Shown: positions 54,302 to 63,900, numbered from the stretch's first letter. The stretch is 64,000 bases of DNA from Abyssalbus ytuae (GCF_022807975.1 NZ_CP094358.1:1-64000), one strand, 5' to 3'. Program-made: numbers and translations. Notes: a model not told the origin generated them from the letters alone.

Positions 54302-56311
54302 ATGAATAACAATACATTTAAGCAACAAATACTCCAAGGCATCCCTGATAAATTACCCGCCAAAAAACCATATCCTGAAAATGTAAACAGGGCTCCCAGG
54401 CGTAAAGACATCCTTTCAAAGGAAGAAAAACAACTCGCCATAAGAAATGCACTCCGTTATTTTCCCAAAGAATGGCACAAAGAACTGGCTGAGGATTTTG
54501 CAGAAGAATTAAATGCTTACGGAAGAATATACATGTACCGCTTTAAACCGGATTACAAAATGTACGCCCGCCCCATAGAAGCATACCCTGCTAAAACTGT
54601 ACAGGCAGCCGCTATTATGCTTATGATACAAAATAACCTCGACCCTGCCGTAGCCCAACACCCCGAAGAATTGATCACCTATGGCGGAAACGGGGCGGTT
54701 TTTCAAAACTGGGCACAATACCTGCTTACCATGCAGTACCTGGCAACTATGTCAGACACTCAAACACTTCATATGTACTCCGGCCACCCCATGGGCCTGT
54801 TCCCATCCTCAAAAAATGCTCCACGGGTAGTAGTTACCAACGGTATGATGATCCCTAATTATTCCACCCAGGACGACTGGGAAAAATACAATGCACTGGG
54901 CGTAACCCAGTACGGACAAATGACTGCCGGATCCTATATGTACATAGGCCCGCAGGGAATAGTGCACGGCACTACCATTACAGTAATGAATGCCTTCAGA
55001 AAAATTTTAAAGAAAGAAGAAAAACCCTCCGGGAAAATATTCCTTACCTCCGGCCTGGGCGGAATGAGCGGTGCACAACCCAAAGCAGGAAACATAGCAG
55101 GATGTATTACCGTATGTGCCGAAGTAAACCCTAAAGCCGCAAAAAAAAGGCACGAACAGGGCTGGGTAGATGTGCTTATAAATAATATGGATGAGCTCAT
55201 TGCCCGTGTAAAAGATGAAATCACAAAAAAAGCAACCATTTCCATTGCTTTTACCGGCAATATAGTAGAAGTATGGGAAGCTTTTTATGAACATGATATT
55301 TACGTTCATGTAGGGTCGGACCAAACCTCATTACACAATCCCTGGTCCGGCGGATATTACCCTGCAGGCATCACTTTTGAAGAATCAAATCGACTTATAA
55401 AAGAAAACCCCGCCCTGTTTAAAGAAAAAGTGCAGCAGTCATTAAGAAGGCAGGCGGACGCCATTAATAAACATGCTGCCCGGGGAACTTATTTCTTTGA
55501 TTACGGAAATGCCTTTCTCCTCGAAGCTTCACGAGCAGGAGCCGATATTATGGCTCCGAACCGCATTGACTTTAAATACCCCTCCTATGTACAGGATATT
55601 TTAGGCCCTATGTGCTTCGATTATGGTTTTGGCCCCTTCCGCTGGGTATGTACTTCCGGTAAGCCGGAAGACCTGGAGGCCACCGACCAAATTGCACTGG
55701 ACGTCATGACCGAAATCATGCAAAAAGCTCCCGCCGAAATCCGGCTGCAGATGCAGGACAATATTACCTGGATAAAAAATGCCAAAGCCAACAAACTGGT
55801 GGTAGGCTCACAGGCCCGCATTTTGTATGCCGATGCCGAAGGCAGGATGAAAATAGCCAAAGCCTTTAACAATGCTGTTGCACAAGGAAAAACAGGCCCG
55901 GTGGTACTGGGCAGGGATCATCATGATGTAAGCGGTACCGACTCCCCTTTCCGCGAAACAAGTAATATATACGACGGCAGTAAATTTACGGCCGATATGG
56001 CCATTCATAATGTAATAGGCGACAGTTTCCGGGGAGCCACCTGGGTATCCATCCATAACGGCGGCGGTGTTGGCTGGGGAGAAGTCATAAACGGAGGCTT
56101 CGGCATGTTGCTGAACGGAACCAAAGAAGCCGAAACCAATCTCACCAATATGCTTTTTTACGATGTAAATAACGGTATAGCGCGACGGAGCTGGGCCAGG
56201 AACGAAGGTGCCCTTTTTGCGGCAAAAAGAGAAATGCAACGTACCCCCGGCCTGCAAATTACCTTACCCCACCTCGTTGATGATGAAATTTTTAATGATC
56301 TTTTTAAATGA
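54302..56311 (+). CDS. hutU: Urocanate hydratase
   Basis: Adds water to urocanate using NAD+ as an electrophile. The 669-residue protein is longer than the 550-residue Bacillus enzyme but within the range of the Bacteroidota form. YGGNGAVFQNW, TSGLGGMSGAQPKA, the active-site cysteine region ILGPMCFDYGFGPFRWVC and VSIHNGGGVGWGEVINGG are characteristic. It ends overlapping hutI (ATGA). Confidence 0.96.
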   Translation: MNNNTFKQQILQGIPDKLPAKKPYPENVNRAPRRKDILSKEEKQLAIRNALRYFPKEWHKELAEDFAEELNAYGRIYMYRFKPDYKMYARPIEAYPAKTVQAAAIMLMIQNNLDPAVAQHPEELITYGGNGAVFQNWAQYLLTMQYLATMSDTQTLHMYSGHPMGLFPSSKNAPRVVVTNGMMIPNYSTQDDWEKYNALGVTQYGQMTAGSYMYIGPQGIVHGTTITVMNAFRKILKKEEKPSGKIFLTSGLGGMSGAQPKAGNIAGCITVCAEVNPKAAKKRHEQGWVDVLINNMDELIARVKDEITKKATISIAFTGNIVEVWEAFYEHDIYVHVGSDQTSLHNPWSGGYYPAGITFEESNRLIKENPALFKEKVQQSLRRQADAINKHAARGTYFFDYGNAFLLEASRAGADIMAPNRIDFKYPSYVQDILGPMCFDYGFGPFRWVCTSGKPEDLEATDQIALDVMTEIMQKAPAEIRLQMQDNITWIKNAKANKLVVGSQARILYADAEGRMKIAKAFNNAVAQGKTGPVVLGRDHHDVSGTDSPFRETSNIYDGSKFTADMAIHNVIGDSFRGATWVSIHNGGGVGWGEVINGGFGMLLNGTKEAETNLTNMLFYDVNNGIARRSWARNEGALFAAKREMQRTPGLQITLPHLVDDEIFNDLFK

Positions 56312-57543
56312 ACAGCAAAAAATTAAAACTTACCGGTCCCTTTAAACAAATAATTACCCTCGCCGGCCTTCCCCTAAGAGGGCCTTTAAAAAATGAACAC
56401 CTGGAAATTATTGATGAAGGAGGAATTCTTATAGAAAACGATACCATTATTGAAGTGGGAAAATTTGAATCCCTTAAACATAAAGCCGGCCATATAGAAT
56501 ATATAGAAGAAGACCTCGTTGCCCTCCCCGGTTTTATCGATGCCCATACCCATATATGTTTTGCAGGCAGCAGGGCCAGGGATTACGCCATGAGAAATGC
56601 CGGAAAAACATACCTTGAAATTGCCAGGGAAGGCGGCGGTATATGGGATACGGTTACCAAAACAAGGCAAGCCACTGTAGAAGAGTTAACCCGGAATACC
56701 ATAAAAAGAGCCGAAAAACATTTACAAAACGGAGTTACCACCATAGAAGTAAAAAGTGGCTATGGCCTGTCCGTTGAAGAAGAATTAAAAATGCTCAGAG
56801 CCATTACAAAAGCCAATGAAAGTACACAAGCCGATTTAATCCCCACCTGCCTGGCAGCCCATATATTACCCAAAGATTTTGAAGGCAGCCACGAAGCTTA
56901 TTTAAAACAAATGGCCTCTACCCTGCTCCCCGAAGTAAAATCCCGAAAACTGGCAAACAGGGTCGATATTTTTATAGAAGAAGAAGCTTTTGACGGCCGG
57001 GTAGCTTTAGAATATTTAAAAAAGGCTGCCCATGCAGGTTTTGACATTACCGTGCATGCCGACCAGTTTTCTACCGGAGGAAGCAAAATTGCCATAGAAG
57101 CCGGGGCCGTAAGTGCCGATCATTTAGAAGCCAGCACCAATAAAGAAATACAACAACTCGCAAAAAGCAATGTGATACCCGTAGCCCTGCCCGGGGCCTC
57201 CCTGGGCCTGGGCTGCAATTTTACCCCTGCACGAAAATTACTCGATGCCGGCACCAGCCTTGTCATTGCATCCGACTGGAACCCGGGCTCTGCCCCCATG
57301 GGAAACCTGTTAACCCAGGCAAGCATATTAGGCAGCTATCAAAAGCTATCCAACGCCGAAGTACTGGCTGCCATAACCTTTCGGGCCGCCACAGCTTTAA
57401 AACTAACTGACAGGGGAAAAATAGAAAAAGGACTGCTGGCTGATGTTACCGCATTTCCATGCCGTGATGTGAACGAAATTCTGTATCACCAGGGAGAATT
57501 AAAGCCCACCCGTATATGGAAAAAAGGAAAACAGAGAAAATAA
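56308..57543 (+). CDS. hutI: Imidazolonepropionase
   Basis: Opens imidazolone propionate to N-formimidoylglutamate. The 411-residue amidohydrolase has metal-ligand histidines in LPGFIDAHTHICFAGSR, HADQFSTGG and SDWNPGS. It is the last plus-strand hut gene; the next steps are encoded on the other strand 1.8 kb away (hutF, hutG). Confidence 0.95.
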   Translation: MNSKKLKLTGPFKQIITLAGLPLRGPLKNEHLEIIDEGGILIENDTIIEVGKFESLKHKAGHIEYIEEDLVALPGFIDAHTHICFAGSRARDYAMRNAGKTYLEIAREGGGIWDTVTKTRQATVEELTRNTIKRAEKHLQNGVTTIEVKSGYGLSVEEELKMLRAITKANESTQADLIPTCLAAHILPKDFEGSHEAYLKQMASTLLPEVKSRKLANRVDIFIEEEAFDGRVALEYLKKAAHAGFDITVHADQFSTGGSKIAIEAGAVSADHLEASTNKEIQQLAKSNVIPVALPGASLGLGCNFTPARKLLDAGTSLVIASDWNPGSAPMGNLLTQASILGSYQKLSNAEVLAAITFRAATALKLTDRGKIEKGLLADVTAFPCRDVNEILYHQGELKPTRIWKKGKQRK

Positions 57544-57746
57544 CCTGTATCATATAAAACCGGTTGAATTCTATAAATTCCATCCTGCATTTATAACTTT
57601 TGAGAATATTCCCCGGGTACGCTCCTAATAGTTTTCTATCCATCCATCCATCCATCCACCTACCTTGTTGTTAGCCATCATCATTTTTAAAGAAAAAAAT
57701 AACAGAAAACATCAGGAAATAGCTTATCCAGAGTGTCATATTAGCA
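57544..57746. other. Intergenic region with a CATC microsatellite
   Basis: No gene seen. Contains four to five CATC units (57640-57657) and AT-rich sequence leading into the tandem repeat array. The first approximate copy of the 41-base unit is at the right-hand end. Confidence 0.6.
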
Positions 57747-58278
57747 GAAAACTCCGGGAAACGGCTAACCTAAACTCCAGATTGGTTGAAAACTCCAGGA
57801 AACAGCTAACCTGAACTCCAGATTGGTTGAAAACTCCAGGAAACAGCTAACCTGAACTCCAGATTGGTTGAAAACTCCAGGAAACAGCTAACCTGAACTC
57901 CAGATTGGTTGAAAACTTCAGGAAACAGCTAACCTGAACTCCAGATTGGTTGAAAACTCCAGGAAACAGCTAACCTGAACTCCAGATTCGTTGAAAACTC
58001 CAGGAAACAGTATTCCTGAGTTTCTAGAAGCGTAAAAACTTTTGTCGACAGCCTTCCTGAGTTTTTGGAAAGGCGAAAACTTTTGTCGACAGCGTTCCTG
58101 AGTTTCAGCCAGCCCGACAGAGTCATTCTGGCGGGGAAAAGTGAAAACTTTTGTCGACTGCATTCCTGAGTTTCAGCCAGCCCGACAGAGTCATTCTGGC
58201 GGGGAAGGGTGAAAACTTTTGTCGACAGCCTTCTTGAGTTTCAGCCAGCTCGAAAAAGTCATTCTGTCGGGTCAGCCC
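57747..58278. repeat. Tandem repeat array, 41-base period changing to 68
   Basis: Units start at 57747, 57788, 57829, 57870, 57911, 57952, 57993, 58034, 58075, then 58143 and 58211. The first six read roughly GAAAACTCCAGGAAACAGCT, AACCTGAACTCCAGATTGGTT. The 57993 unit is a hybrid, with the first half of that type and a second half beginning ATTCCTGAGTTTC. Later units begin GAAAACTTTTGTCGACAGC. The last two or three carry an extra 27 bases with a CCCGACAGA/TCTGGCGGG hairpin. The period is not a multiple of three for most units, which argues against a protein repeat. Confidence 0.85.
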
Positions 58279-58433
58279 GACTGACTCGTTGTGGCGGGGA
58301 AATCCGGGCGGTCCTTGAAGGACATCTTAACTCTCCCCGGGTTAAAGAAAAGGCACCGCAATTGTTAGAAATAATGGAAGAAACTATCGAAGCGGGTATT
58401 CGCTTTTTGAACCCGTTTCGTCCGGCAGAATAA
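58209..58433 (+). pseudogene. Probable 3' gene remnant at the end of the array
   Basis: From GTG 58209 an open frame of 74 codons; its first third is the last repeat unit, while the rest (IRAVLEGHLNSPRVKEKAP, then QLLEIMEETIEAGIRFLNPF, RPAE) looks like real protein. It ends 20 bases before a terminator. Codons such as CGG, CGC and CCG are richer in GC than neighbours. I read it as the 3' end of a decayed or transferred gene. I do not recognise the family. Confidence 0.4.
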
Positions 58434-58453
58434 AGACTGGCAACCCACACCAT

Positions 58454-58489
58454 AAAAAGCCCAAAGATTAATAAATAGTTGGGCTTTTT
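58454..58489. terminator. Terminator after the gene remnant
   Basis: AAAAAGCCCAA with TTGGGCTTTTT, 11 base pairs with a 14-base loop, followed by CTC. Supports the view that the upstream frame was once the end of a gene. Confidence 0.8.
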
Positions 58490-58536
58490 CTCTTAAAGTA
58501 ACCCATTATATTTTTAATATTGACTATATTTCTAAA

Positions 58537-59265
58537 ATGAAGAAAATATTAATTACCGGAGGATTTGGGAAAATAGCTAAGTACTTTATTAAAAATTTTG
58601 AGGAAAAGTATAAAATAACTGTTGCCGACATTATTACGGATAATCATACCTTTTCGGACCGTATACTAATTGAAAGAGTAGATTTATCAGATGCAGCAGC
58701 CTGCATGAAATTATGTAAAGGAATAGATATTGTAATACATTTAGCGGGGATTGCAAATCCGGACTCTACTTTTGATGAAGTTCTCAAAGCAAATATTATT
58801 GCTACGAAAAACATATTTGAATCGGCCGTAAAAGCCGGATGCAAAAAAATAATATATGCCAGCAGCGCGCAAACTATAGAAGGATACAGTGAAGACATTC
58901 AGGTAAACAAAAATATGTCCGTAAGGCCTAAAAACTTGTATGGGGTTTCTAAATGTTTCGGGGAAGCACTGGGAGCTTATTACGCTTTCCAAAAGAAAAT
59001 TTCGTTAATATGTTTAAGAATAGGTGCATATGAATTTCCGCAGGATTTTACCGAAATGAACGCCAGAGATTTAAGTGCTTATTTGCACCCTGATGATTTT
59101 AACCAGTTACTGGCAGGATGTATTGAAACAGAAAATATACAATACGAAATTTTAAATGCAATATCCAACAATACATACAAAAGGCTGGATATTTCACAAT
59201 CGAAAGAAAAGGTTGGTTATCAGCCAAAAGCCAATGCGTTTGAATTATTTAAACTAAAAAAGTAA
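58537..59265 (+). CDS. NAD-dependent epimerase/dehydratase (extended SDR)
   Basis: A 242-residue protein with the Rossmann motif ITGGFGKIAKYF, DIVIHLAGIANPDSTF, KIIYASSAQT, and the catalytic YGVSK. It is shorter than typical sugar-nucleotide epimerases (about 310-340), and GFGKIA resembles uronate dehydrogenase-like SDRs. Substrate is unknown. It lies between the two halves of the hut genes but is probably unrelated to them. Confidence 0.85.
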   Translation: MKKILITGGFGKIAKYFIKNFEEKYKITVADIITDNHTFSDRILIERVDLSDAAACMKLCKGIDIVIHLAGIANPDSTFDEVLKANIIATKNIFESAVKAGCKKIIYASSAQTIEGYSEDIQVNKNMSVRPKNLYGVSKCFGEALGAYYAFQKKISLICLRIGAYEFPQDFTEMNARDLSAYLHPDDFNQLLAGCIETENIQYEILNAISNNTYKRLDISQSKEKVGYQPKANAFELFKLKK

Positions 59266-59311
59266 ATAAGCCTGCTTACAATAAATAAAAAAATTAAGTT
59301 ATAATGGTTCT

Positions 59312-60682
59312 TTACCGGCTGTTTAATGATTTTATAGCCTCAGTAAATTTTTTTCGGATGCTGTCTTTATATTGATGAATATTGTTTTCCACCATCATTT
59401 TTCCCTGCGATATGGTGCCGAGTAACATCCCGGAATCAGCCGTATATACCAGGGTAGAATTTAAATTTTTTAAAGTTGAGGCTGAAACTAAAGGAGAGTC
59501 AGCATCAATTATACAGGCATTAAAAGGTTCTCCTGTTTTAAAATATTCCGTAGTAAAATTATTCATAGCCTTTCGTCCGGTTAATGTTGCCATTTCCAAT
59601 GCATAAGTACCACTGTCATTTTCTTTTTCAGAGAAGAAAGAATTTCTTTTATGTGTGGTTAAACGCTGTCCGTAATCCAGTATTCTAAGTTCTTCAAAAG
59701 GATTGAGGCCAATATGGCTATCGGTACCTATACTCCATTTTCCGCCATCATCCTGATACTTTTTTAAGGGGAATAATCCGTCTCCCAAATTCCCTTCGGT
59801 ACTCGGGCATAATACTACATTGGCTTTGCATGCTGCTATTCCACAGGTTTCTTGCCGGGTTAAATGAGTAGCATGCACCAAATGAAACCTGTCATTTAAA
59901 TTGATATGATCCAAAAGCCATTCCACCGGCCGCTGCCCCAGATATTCTACCGAATCGTTTACTTCTTTTAACTGTTCGGATATATGAATGTGAAATGGTA
60001 TATCTTTTTGCCCGTTTTCGGATACTTCAACTACGTCTGAAGGCTCCACGCCGCGTAAAGAATGAATACCTATTCCTGTATTAGCATGTTCATAATATGT
60101 ACAGGCTTTTTGTGAACTTTTAAGCAATTTATAATAGTCCTCTGTGGTTTTGCTGATAAAACGCCTTTGTTTTGCTGAAGGATCTTTTCCGAAACCTCCT
60201 TTCTGATAAAAAATGGGAATTAAAGTAATCCCTATACCGGCATTCTTGGCAGCAGCTATTAAACGGGCTCCCATCTCGGCCGGGTTATCATAAGTATTAC
60301 CGCTTCTGCCATGATGTACGTAATGAAATTCTGCCACGTTGGTGTAACCGTAGCGCAGCATTTCAGCATATAACATGGTAGCTATGGCTTCCATTTGATC
60401 AGGATTAATGCTGAGTGCCAGATTATACATGGCCTCTCTCCAGCTCCAGAAATCATCCGGGTTTAATGAACCTTCGTGTCTTTCGGCCAAACCTGCCATT
60501 GCATATTGAAACGCATGTGAGTGGGCATTCTGAAAACCCGGGATTGCATACCCGTTTATTTCTTGTACGCCTTCTTTATTATGTGTAGAAATGTCTGTTA
60601 TTTTACCCCGGCCATCGACCGTAACATAAGCATTTTCAATCCATCCCCGGTTTTGTAACAATCCTTTGAATTTGTAAACCAT
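59312..60682 (-). CDS. hutF: Formimidoylglutamate deiminase
   Basis: Amidohydrolase-superfamily enzyme that converts N-formimidoylglutamate to N-formylglutamate and ammonia. The 456-residue protein has IPGFQNAHSHAFQYAMAGLA, HIHISEQLKEV and the metal aspartate in SIGTDSHIGLNPFEELR. It is 2 bases after hutG in the minus-strand pair. With hutH, U, I and G it completes the five-step histidine route. Confidence 0.92.
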   Translation of the reverse strand: MVYKFKGLLQNRGWIENAYVTVDGRGKITDISTHNKEGVQEINGYAIPGFQNAHSHAFQYAMAGLAERHEGSLNPDDFWSWREAMYNLALSINPDQMEAIATMLYAEMLRYGYTNVAEFHYVHHGRSGNTYDNPAEMGARLIAAAKNAGIGITLIPIFYQKGGFGKDPSAKQRRFISKTTEDYYKLLKSSQKACTYYEHANTGIGIHSLRGVEPSDVVEVSENGQKDIPFHIHISEQLKEVNDSVEYLGQRPVEWLLDHINLNDRFHLVHATHLTRQETCGIAACKANVVLCPSTEGNLGDGLFPLKKYQDDGGKWSIGTDSHIGLNPFEELRILDYGQRLTTHKRNSFFSEKENDSGTYALEMATLTGRKAMNNFTTEYFKTGEPFNACIIDADSPLVSASTLKNLNSTLVYTADSGMLLGTISQGKMMVENNIHQYKDSIRKKFTEAIKSLNSR

Positions 60683-60684
60683 TC

Positions 60685-61491
60685 TTAAATTTCTTTTAAG
60701 GTTTCTATCAGGTTTTCCAGTGTGGTTTTCAGTACTTTTTTTACTTTTCCGGCTCTCTCTTTATTATAATGAAGTTCATTATCGTCCATATAAAGTATTT
60801 TGTTCATTTCTAACTGCAGGGTATGTATGTTTTCCTTGGGATTTCCTAAGCTTCGTGTTATTTGGCCACCTTTAAAAGGAGAATTATGGCTCACTTTAAA
60901 ATCTCCCGTTTTTAAACCGGCCAGAGCGGTTTCTATAAGTTTGGTATGTGCGGTTTTTTGGTCATTATCTCCTAAAATCATATCCGGAAAAACATCATGT
61001 TGGATGGTTGATACTTTATGGCGTATGGAGTGGGCATCCCACAGTAATACTTTACCAAATTGCTGTTTCCTGTCATTGATAAGATCCTGCAGCTTCTTGT
61101 GGTAGGGATTATAATATTTTTTTATTCTTTTTTTAACTTCTTTTGCATTGGGGATTAACTTTTTGGATTTGTAGATTTCATTTCCCAAAAAATCGGTAAC
61201 GGGAGTTATAGAAGTTATAAGCCTGTTATCATTATACAAAGGAATATTTTCAGAATCCCTGTTTAAATCGATAACCCAGCGGCTTAAATTGGCTTTAATG
61301 ACAGTAATTCCCATTTCGGGGGCAAAATCGTAAAGTTTATCTACAAACCAGTCTGTATCATCCAGATATTTGCGAAGTCTTTTACGATAATTTTTCCTGA
61401 TACCGGAAGGGAAATGTGTTCCGGCATGGGGAATACTGATTATGATGGGAACAATATCTTTTTTGGGTACTGTAATTTTAAATAAATCCAT
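60685..61491 (-). CDS. hutG: N-formylglutamate amidohydrolase
   Basis: Hydrolyses N-formylglutamate to glutamate and formate, the last step of the five-step histidine route. The 268-residue protein has IISIPHAGTHFP, TDWFVDKLYDF, LSRWVIDLNRD and LLWDAHSIRHKV, which match the N-formylglutamate amidohydrolase (HutG2-like) family. First gene of the hutG-hutF pair. Confidence 0.92.
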   Translation of the reverse strand: MDLFKITVPKKDIVPIIISIPHAGTHFPSGIRKNYRKRLRKYLDDTDWFVDKLYDFAPEMGITVIKANLSRWVIDLNRDSENIPLYNDNRLITSITPVTDFLGNEIYKSKKLIPNAKEVKKRIKKYYNPYHKKLQDLINDRKQQFGKVLLWDAHSIRHKVSTIQHDVFPDMILGDNDQKTAHTKLIETALAGLKTGDFKVSHNSPFKGGQITRSLGNPKENIHTLQLEMNKILYMDDNELHYNKERAGKVKKVLKTTLENLIETLKEI

Positions 61492-61517
61492 TCCTTTTAC
61501 AATGTATAGTAAGATAA

Positions 61518-61548
61518 AAAAAGCCCGTCAATTCATAACAGGCTTTTT
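61518..61548 (-). terminator. Terminator after lpdA
   Basis: AAAAAGCC with GGCTTTTT, extended inward by GT/AC, followed on the minus strand by TTTTTTTATC. It lies 21 bases past the lpdA stop and just before hutG. Confidence 0.8.
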
Positions 61549-61569
61549 AATAATTTTCAGTTTCAGCTG

Positions 61570-62976
61570 TTAAGAATGCAGAGCTCTCTTATCGGTCGCA
61601 TCCAAAGCCGCTTCTTTTACAGCTTCGGCATAAGTTGGATGTGCATGAGACATCCTGGAAATATCTTCGGCACTTGCCCTGAACTCCATGGCGGTTACTG
61701 CTTCTGCAATTAAATCGGCTACCCTGGCGCCTATCATATGAACTCCTAATACTTCATCAGTTGAGGCATCTGCCAGTATTTTTATAAAACCATCGGTATC
61801 CATACTTGCACGTGAGCGTCCCAGGGCACGCATAGGGAACTGACCTGTTTTATATTTTACTCCTTCCTCCTTCAGTTGTTCTTCTGTTTTACCCACAGCA
61901 GCTACTTCGGGCCAGGTATAAACTACCCCGGGTATTAAATTATAGTCAATATGAGGTTTTTGTCCGGCTAATATTTCGGCTACCATTACTCCTTCTTCTT
62001 CTGCTTTGTGAGCCAGCATAGCACCTCTTACCACATCTCCAATGGCATAAATATTAGGGATATTTGTTTGTAAATGGTCGTTTACTTCTATTTGGCCTCT
62101 TTCGGCTATTTTCACACCGGCTTTCTCAGCATTTAATCCATCGGTATACGGACGTCGCCCTACCGAAACAAGACAATAATCTCCTTCAAACACCGCTTCA
62201 TTGCCTTTGGCATCATCAGCTTTTACAGTAACCTTTTTCCCTTTTCGGGTTACTTCTTTTACTTTGTGTTTTGTGTAAAATTTAAAGCCTTGTTTCTTTA
62301 AAACTTTTGTAAGTTCTTTTGATAATGCCGAATCCATGCCTGGAATTATTCTGTCCATATATTCCACAACAGAAACTTCGGCTCCCAGCCGTTTGTATAC
62401 CTGCCCAAGTTCCAGACCAATTACACCCCCGCCTATCACAATTAAATGTTTAGGAACTTCAGTTAACTTTAAGGCTTCTGTAGAAGTTATTATTTTCTCT
62501 TTATCAATTTTGATAAAAGGTAAGGTTGATGGCTTTGAACCGGTAGCTATAATGGTGTTTTTTGCTTCAATTTTTTCAGAAGAACCATCGCTTTTAGCTA
62601 TTTCAATATGAGTAGCATCTGTAAAACTTCCAATACCCTGGAAAACGTCTATCTTGTTTTTATCCATCAGGAAATCAATTCCTTTAGTGGTCTGGTCAAC
62701 TACCGATTGTTTTCTTGAAATCATTTTCTCAAGATTAACTTTAATATCTCCCGATACTTCAATACCATGTTCTTCAAAATGTTTAACTGCATCTTCATAA
62801 TGATGAGAAGAATCCAACAATGCTTTTGAAGGTATACAACCAACATTTAAACACGTACCTCCGAGTGTTGGGTATTTTTCAATAATTGCAGTTTTCATTC
62901 CCAGTTGGGCACATCGGATTGCTGCTACATATCCACCGGGTCCGGAGCCAATAACGGCTACATCGTATTGATTCAT
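61570..62976 (-). CDS. lpdA: Dihydrolipoyl dehydrogenase
   Basis: FAD enzyme that reoxidises dihydrolipoamide in 2-oxo acid dehydrogenase complexes. The 468-residue protein has the FAD motif GSGPGGYVAA, the redox disulfide GGTCLNVGCIPSK, the NAD motif IGGGVIGLELG and the C-terminal catalytic HAHPTYAE. It is monocistronic, with a TATTTTTG motif upstream. The dehydrogenase E1 and E2 genes are elsewhere. Confidence 0.95.
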   Translation of the reverse strand: MNQYDVAVIGSGPGGYVAAIRCAQLGMKTAIIEKYPTLGGTCLNVGCIPSKALLDSSHHYEDAVKHFEEHGIEVSGDIKVNLEKMISRKQSVVDQTTKGIDFLMDKNKIDVFQGIGSFTDATHIEIAKSDGSSEKIEAKNTIIATGSKPSTLPFIKIDKEKIITSTEALKLTEVPKHLIVIGGGVIGLELGQVYKRLGAEVSVVEYMDRIIPGMDSALSKELTKVLKKQGFKFYTKHKVKEVTRKGKKVTVKADDAKGNEAVFEGDYCLVSVGRRPYTDGLNAEKAGVKIAERGQIEVNDHLQTNIPNIYAIGDVVRGAMLAHKAEEEGVMVAEILAGQKPHIDYNLIPGVVYTWPEVAAVGKTEEQLKEEGVKYKTGQFPMRALGRSRASMDTDGFIKILADASTDEVLGVHMIGARVADLIAEAVTAMEFRASAEDISRMSHAHPTYAEAVKEAALDATDKRALHS

Positions 62977-63013
62977 AATGTGTTTTTGTGTATCTGTTAA
63001 AAATTGTCAGAAA

Positions 63014-63021
63014 CAAAAATA
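63014..63021 (-). promoter_or_regulatory. Bacteroidota-type -7 motif upstream of lpdA
   Basis: TATTTTTG on the minus strand fits TAnnTTTG and lies about 38 bases before the start codon. A matching -33 element is not clear. Confidence 0.4.
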
Positions 63022-63095
63022 CAAATGTTTTATTAAGATAAGCTAATACATTATTTTTTGTTTGTTAACCGTTATTTTTAATATTAATAAATAAA

Positions 63096-63365
63096 AAAGC
63101 CCGGCAAAACCGGGCTTTAAAAACCAACCAACAAACTATAATTAATAAACCAACTCATTTATTAGGAATAAATTCTCTTTAACCGGGGACAAAAAAAGTT
63201 ATGCTCTTCCTTTTTACTTTTACACTTCAAATTTATTTTATACACCACAATTCATTGTATTTCAGTTGCTCTACAATAAAATTATCGATGAAATAACAAT
63301 AAAGAACGATAAAAAACTATTTTTTTGTGTATTCTACTTCAGATGTATTTAATTAAAAAAGGTTG
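63096..63365 (-). ncRNA. Candidate small RNA module A (minus)
   Basis: Ends at AAAGCCCGG-CAAAA-CCGGGCTTT (63096-63118), which on the minus strand continues to TTTTTTATTTATT, a good intrinsic terminator. Upstream on that strand is a TTATCG/CGATAA inverted repeat (63282-63312) and AACTTTTTTTGTCC. No credible open frame is present. Its layout resembles modules B and C, so these may be tandem small RNA genes. Boundaries are approximate. Confidence 0.4.
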
Positions 63366-63375
63366 TAAAAAAAAG

Positions 63376-63590
63376 AAAGCCTGGATTAACCAGGCTTTTC
63401 ATCACCAACCATTAACAAATCAACAAATAGGGGTAAAACTCTATGAAAGTCAAACAATCCCCTTTGTTTGATTCCGGAATAAAATTACATCGACTTCGTA
63501 CAAAAGCTGAACTTTTTAGTTCAGTGGTTTAGCTTTATCGTCTAAACAACCGTAAATGACGATAAAATGCATTTTATTGGATACACTATA
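63376..63590 (-). ncRNA. Candidate small RNA module B (minus)
   Basis: Terminator AAAGCCTGG-ATTAA-CCAGGCTTT (63376-63398) with CTTTTTTTT after it on the minus strand. Further features: TTTATCGT/ACGATAAA inverted repeat (63534-63566) and a CTGAAC-TTTTTA-GTTCAG hairpin (63507-63524). No protein-like frame. Compare modules A and C. Confidence 0.4.
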
Positions 63591-63597
63591 AAAAAAA

Positions 63598-63900
63598 TTG
63601 AGCCCGGAAAATCCGGACTCAATTAATTGCCATTAATAAAAACGGACATTAAACAACTAATTTAATCTGACAAGTACATTTTTAATTAGGGCAAAAAAAG
63701 TTCTTCAAACAAATCCTTAAAATAAATAATAATTTATTTTTGTTGCGATAATAAAGTCAAAGAAGAAATTTATTTACTCATTTATTCTCTTTTTTCTTTA
63801 ACAACCACATCGATAAAAGTACATTTTTTACCGATTAAACACAACTTTTAATAAAAAAAAATAAAATTTTATATAAAAAAATACAGCAAACCCGTAAACG
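63598..63900 (-). ncRNA. Candidate small RNA module C (minus)
   Basis: Terminator TTGAGCCCGGA-AAA-TCCGGACTCAA (63598-63622) followed on the minus strand by TTTTTTTTATAG. It contains AACTTTTTTTGCCC as in module A and ATCGAT near its start. The rest is AT-rich with no open frame. The 5' limit is unknown; the region also holds the divergent promoter of the antiporter gene. Confidence 0.35.

Noticed and set aside
57918-58163. Minus-strand frames across the tandem repeats with repeated peptide FSTNLEFRLAVS
   Set aside because: The 41-base period shifts frame each unit, so open frames are a by-product of the repeat.
57747-58278. CRISPR array
   Set aside because: Units are contiguous with no unique spacers, and no cas gene is near.
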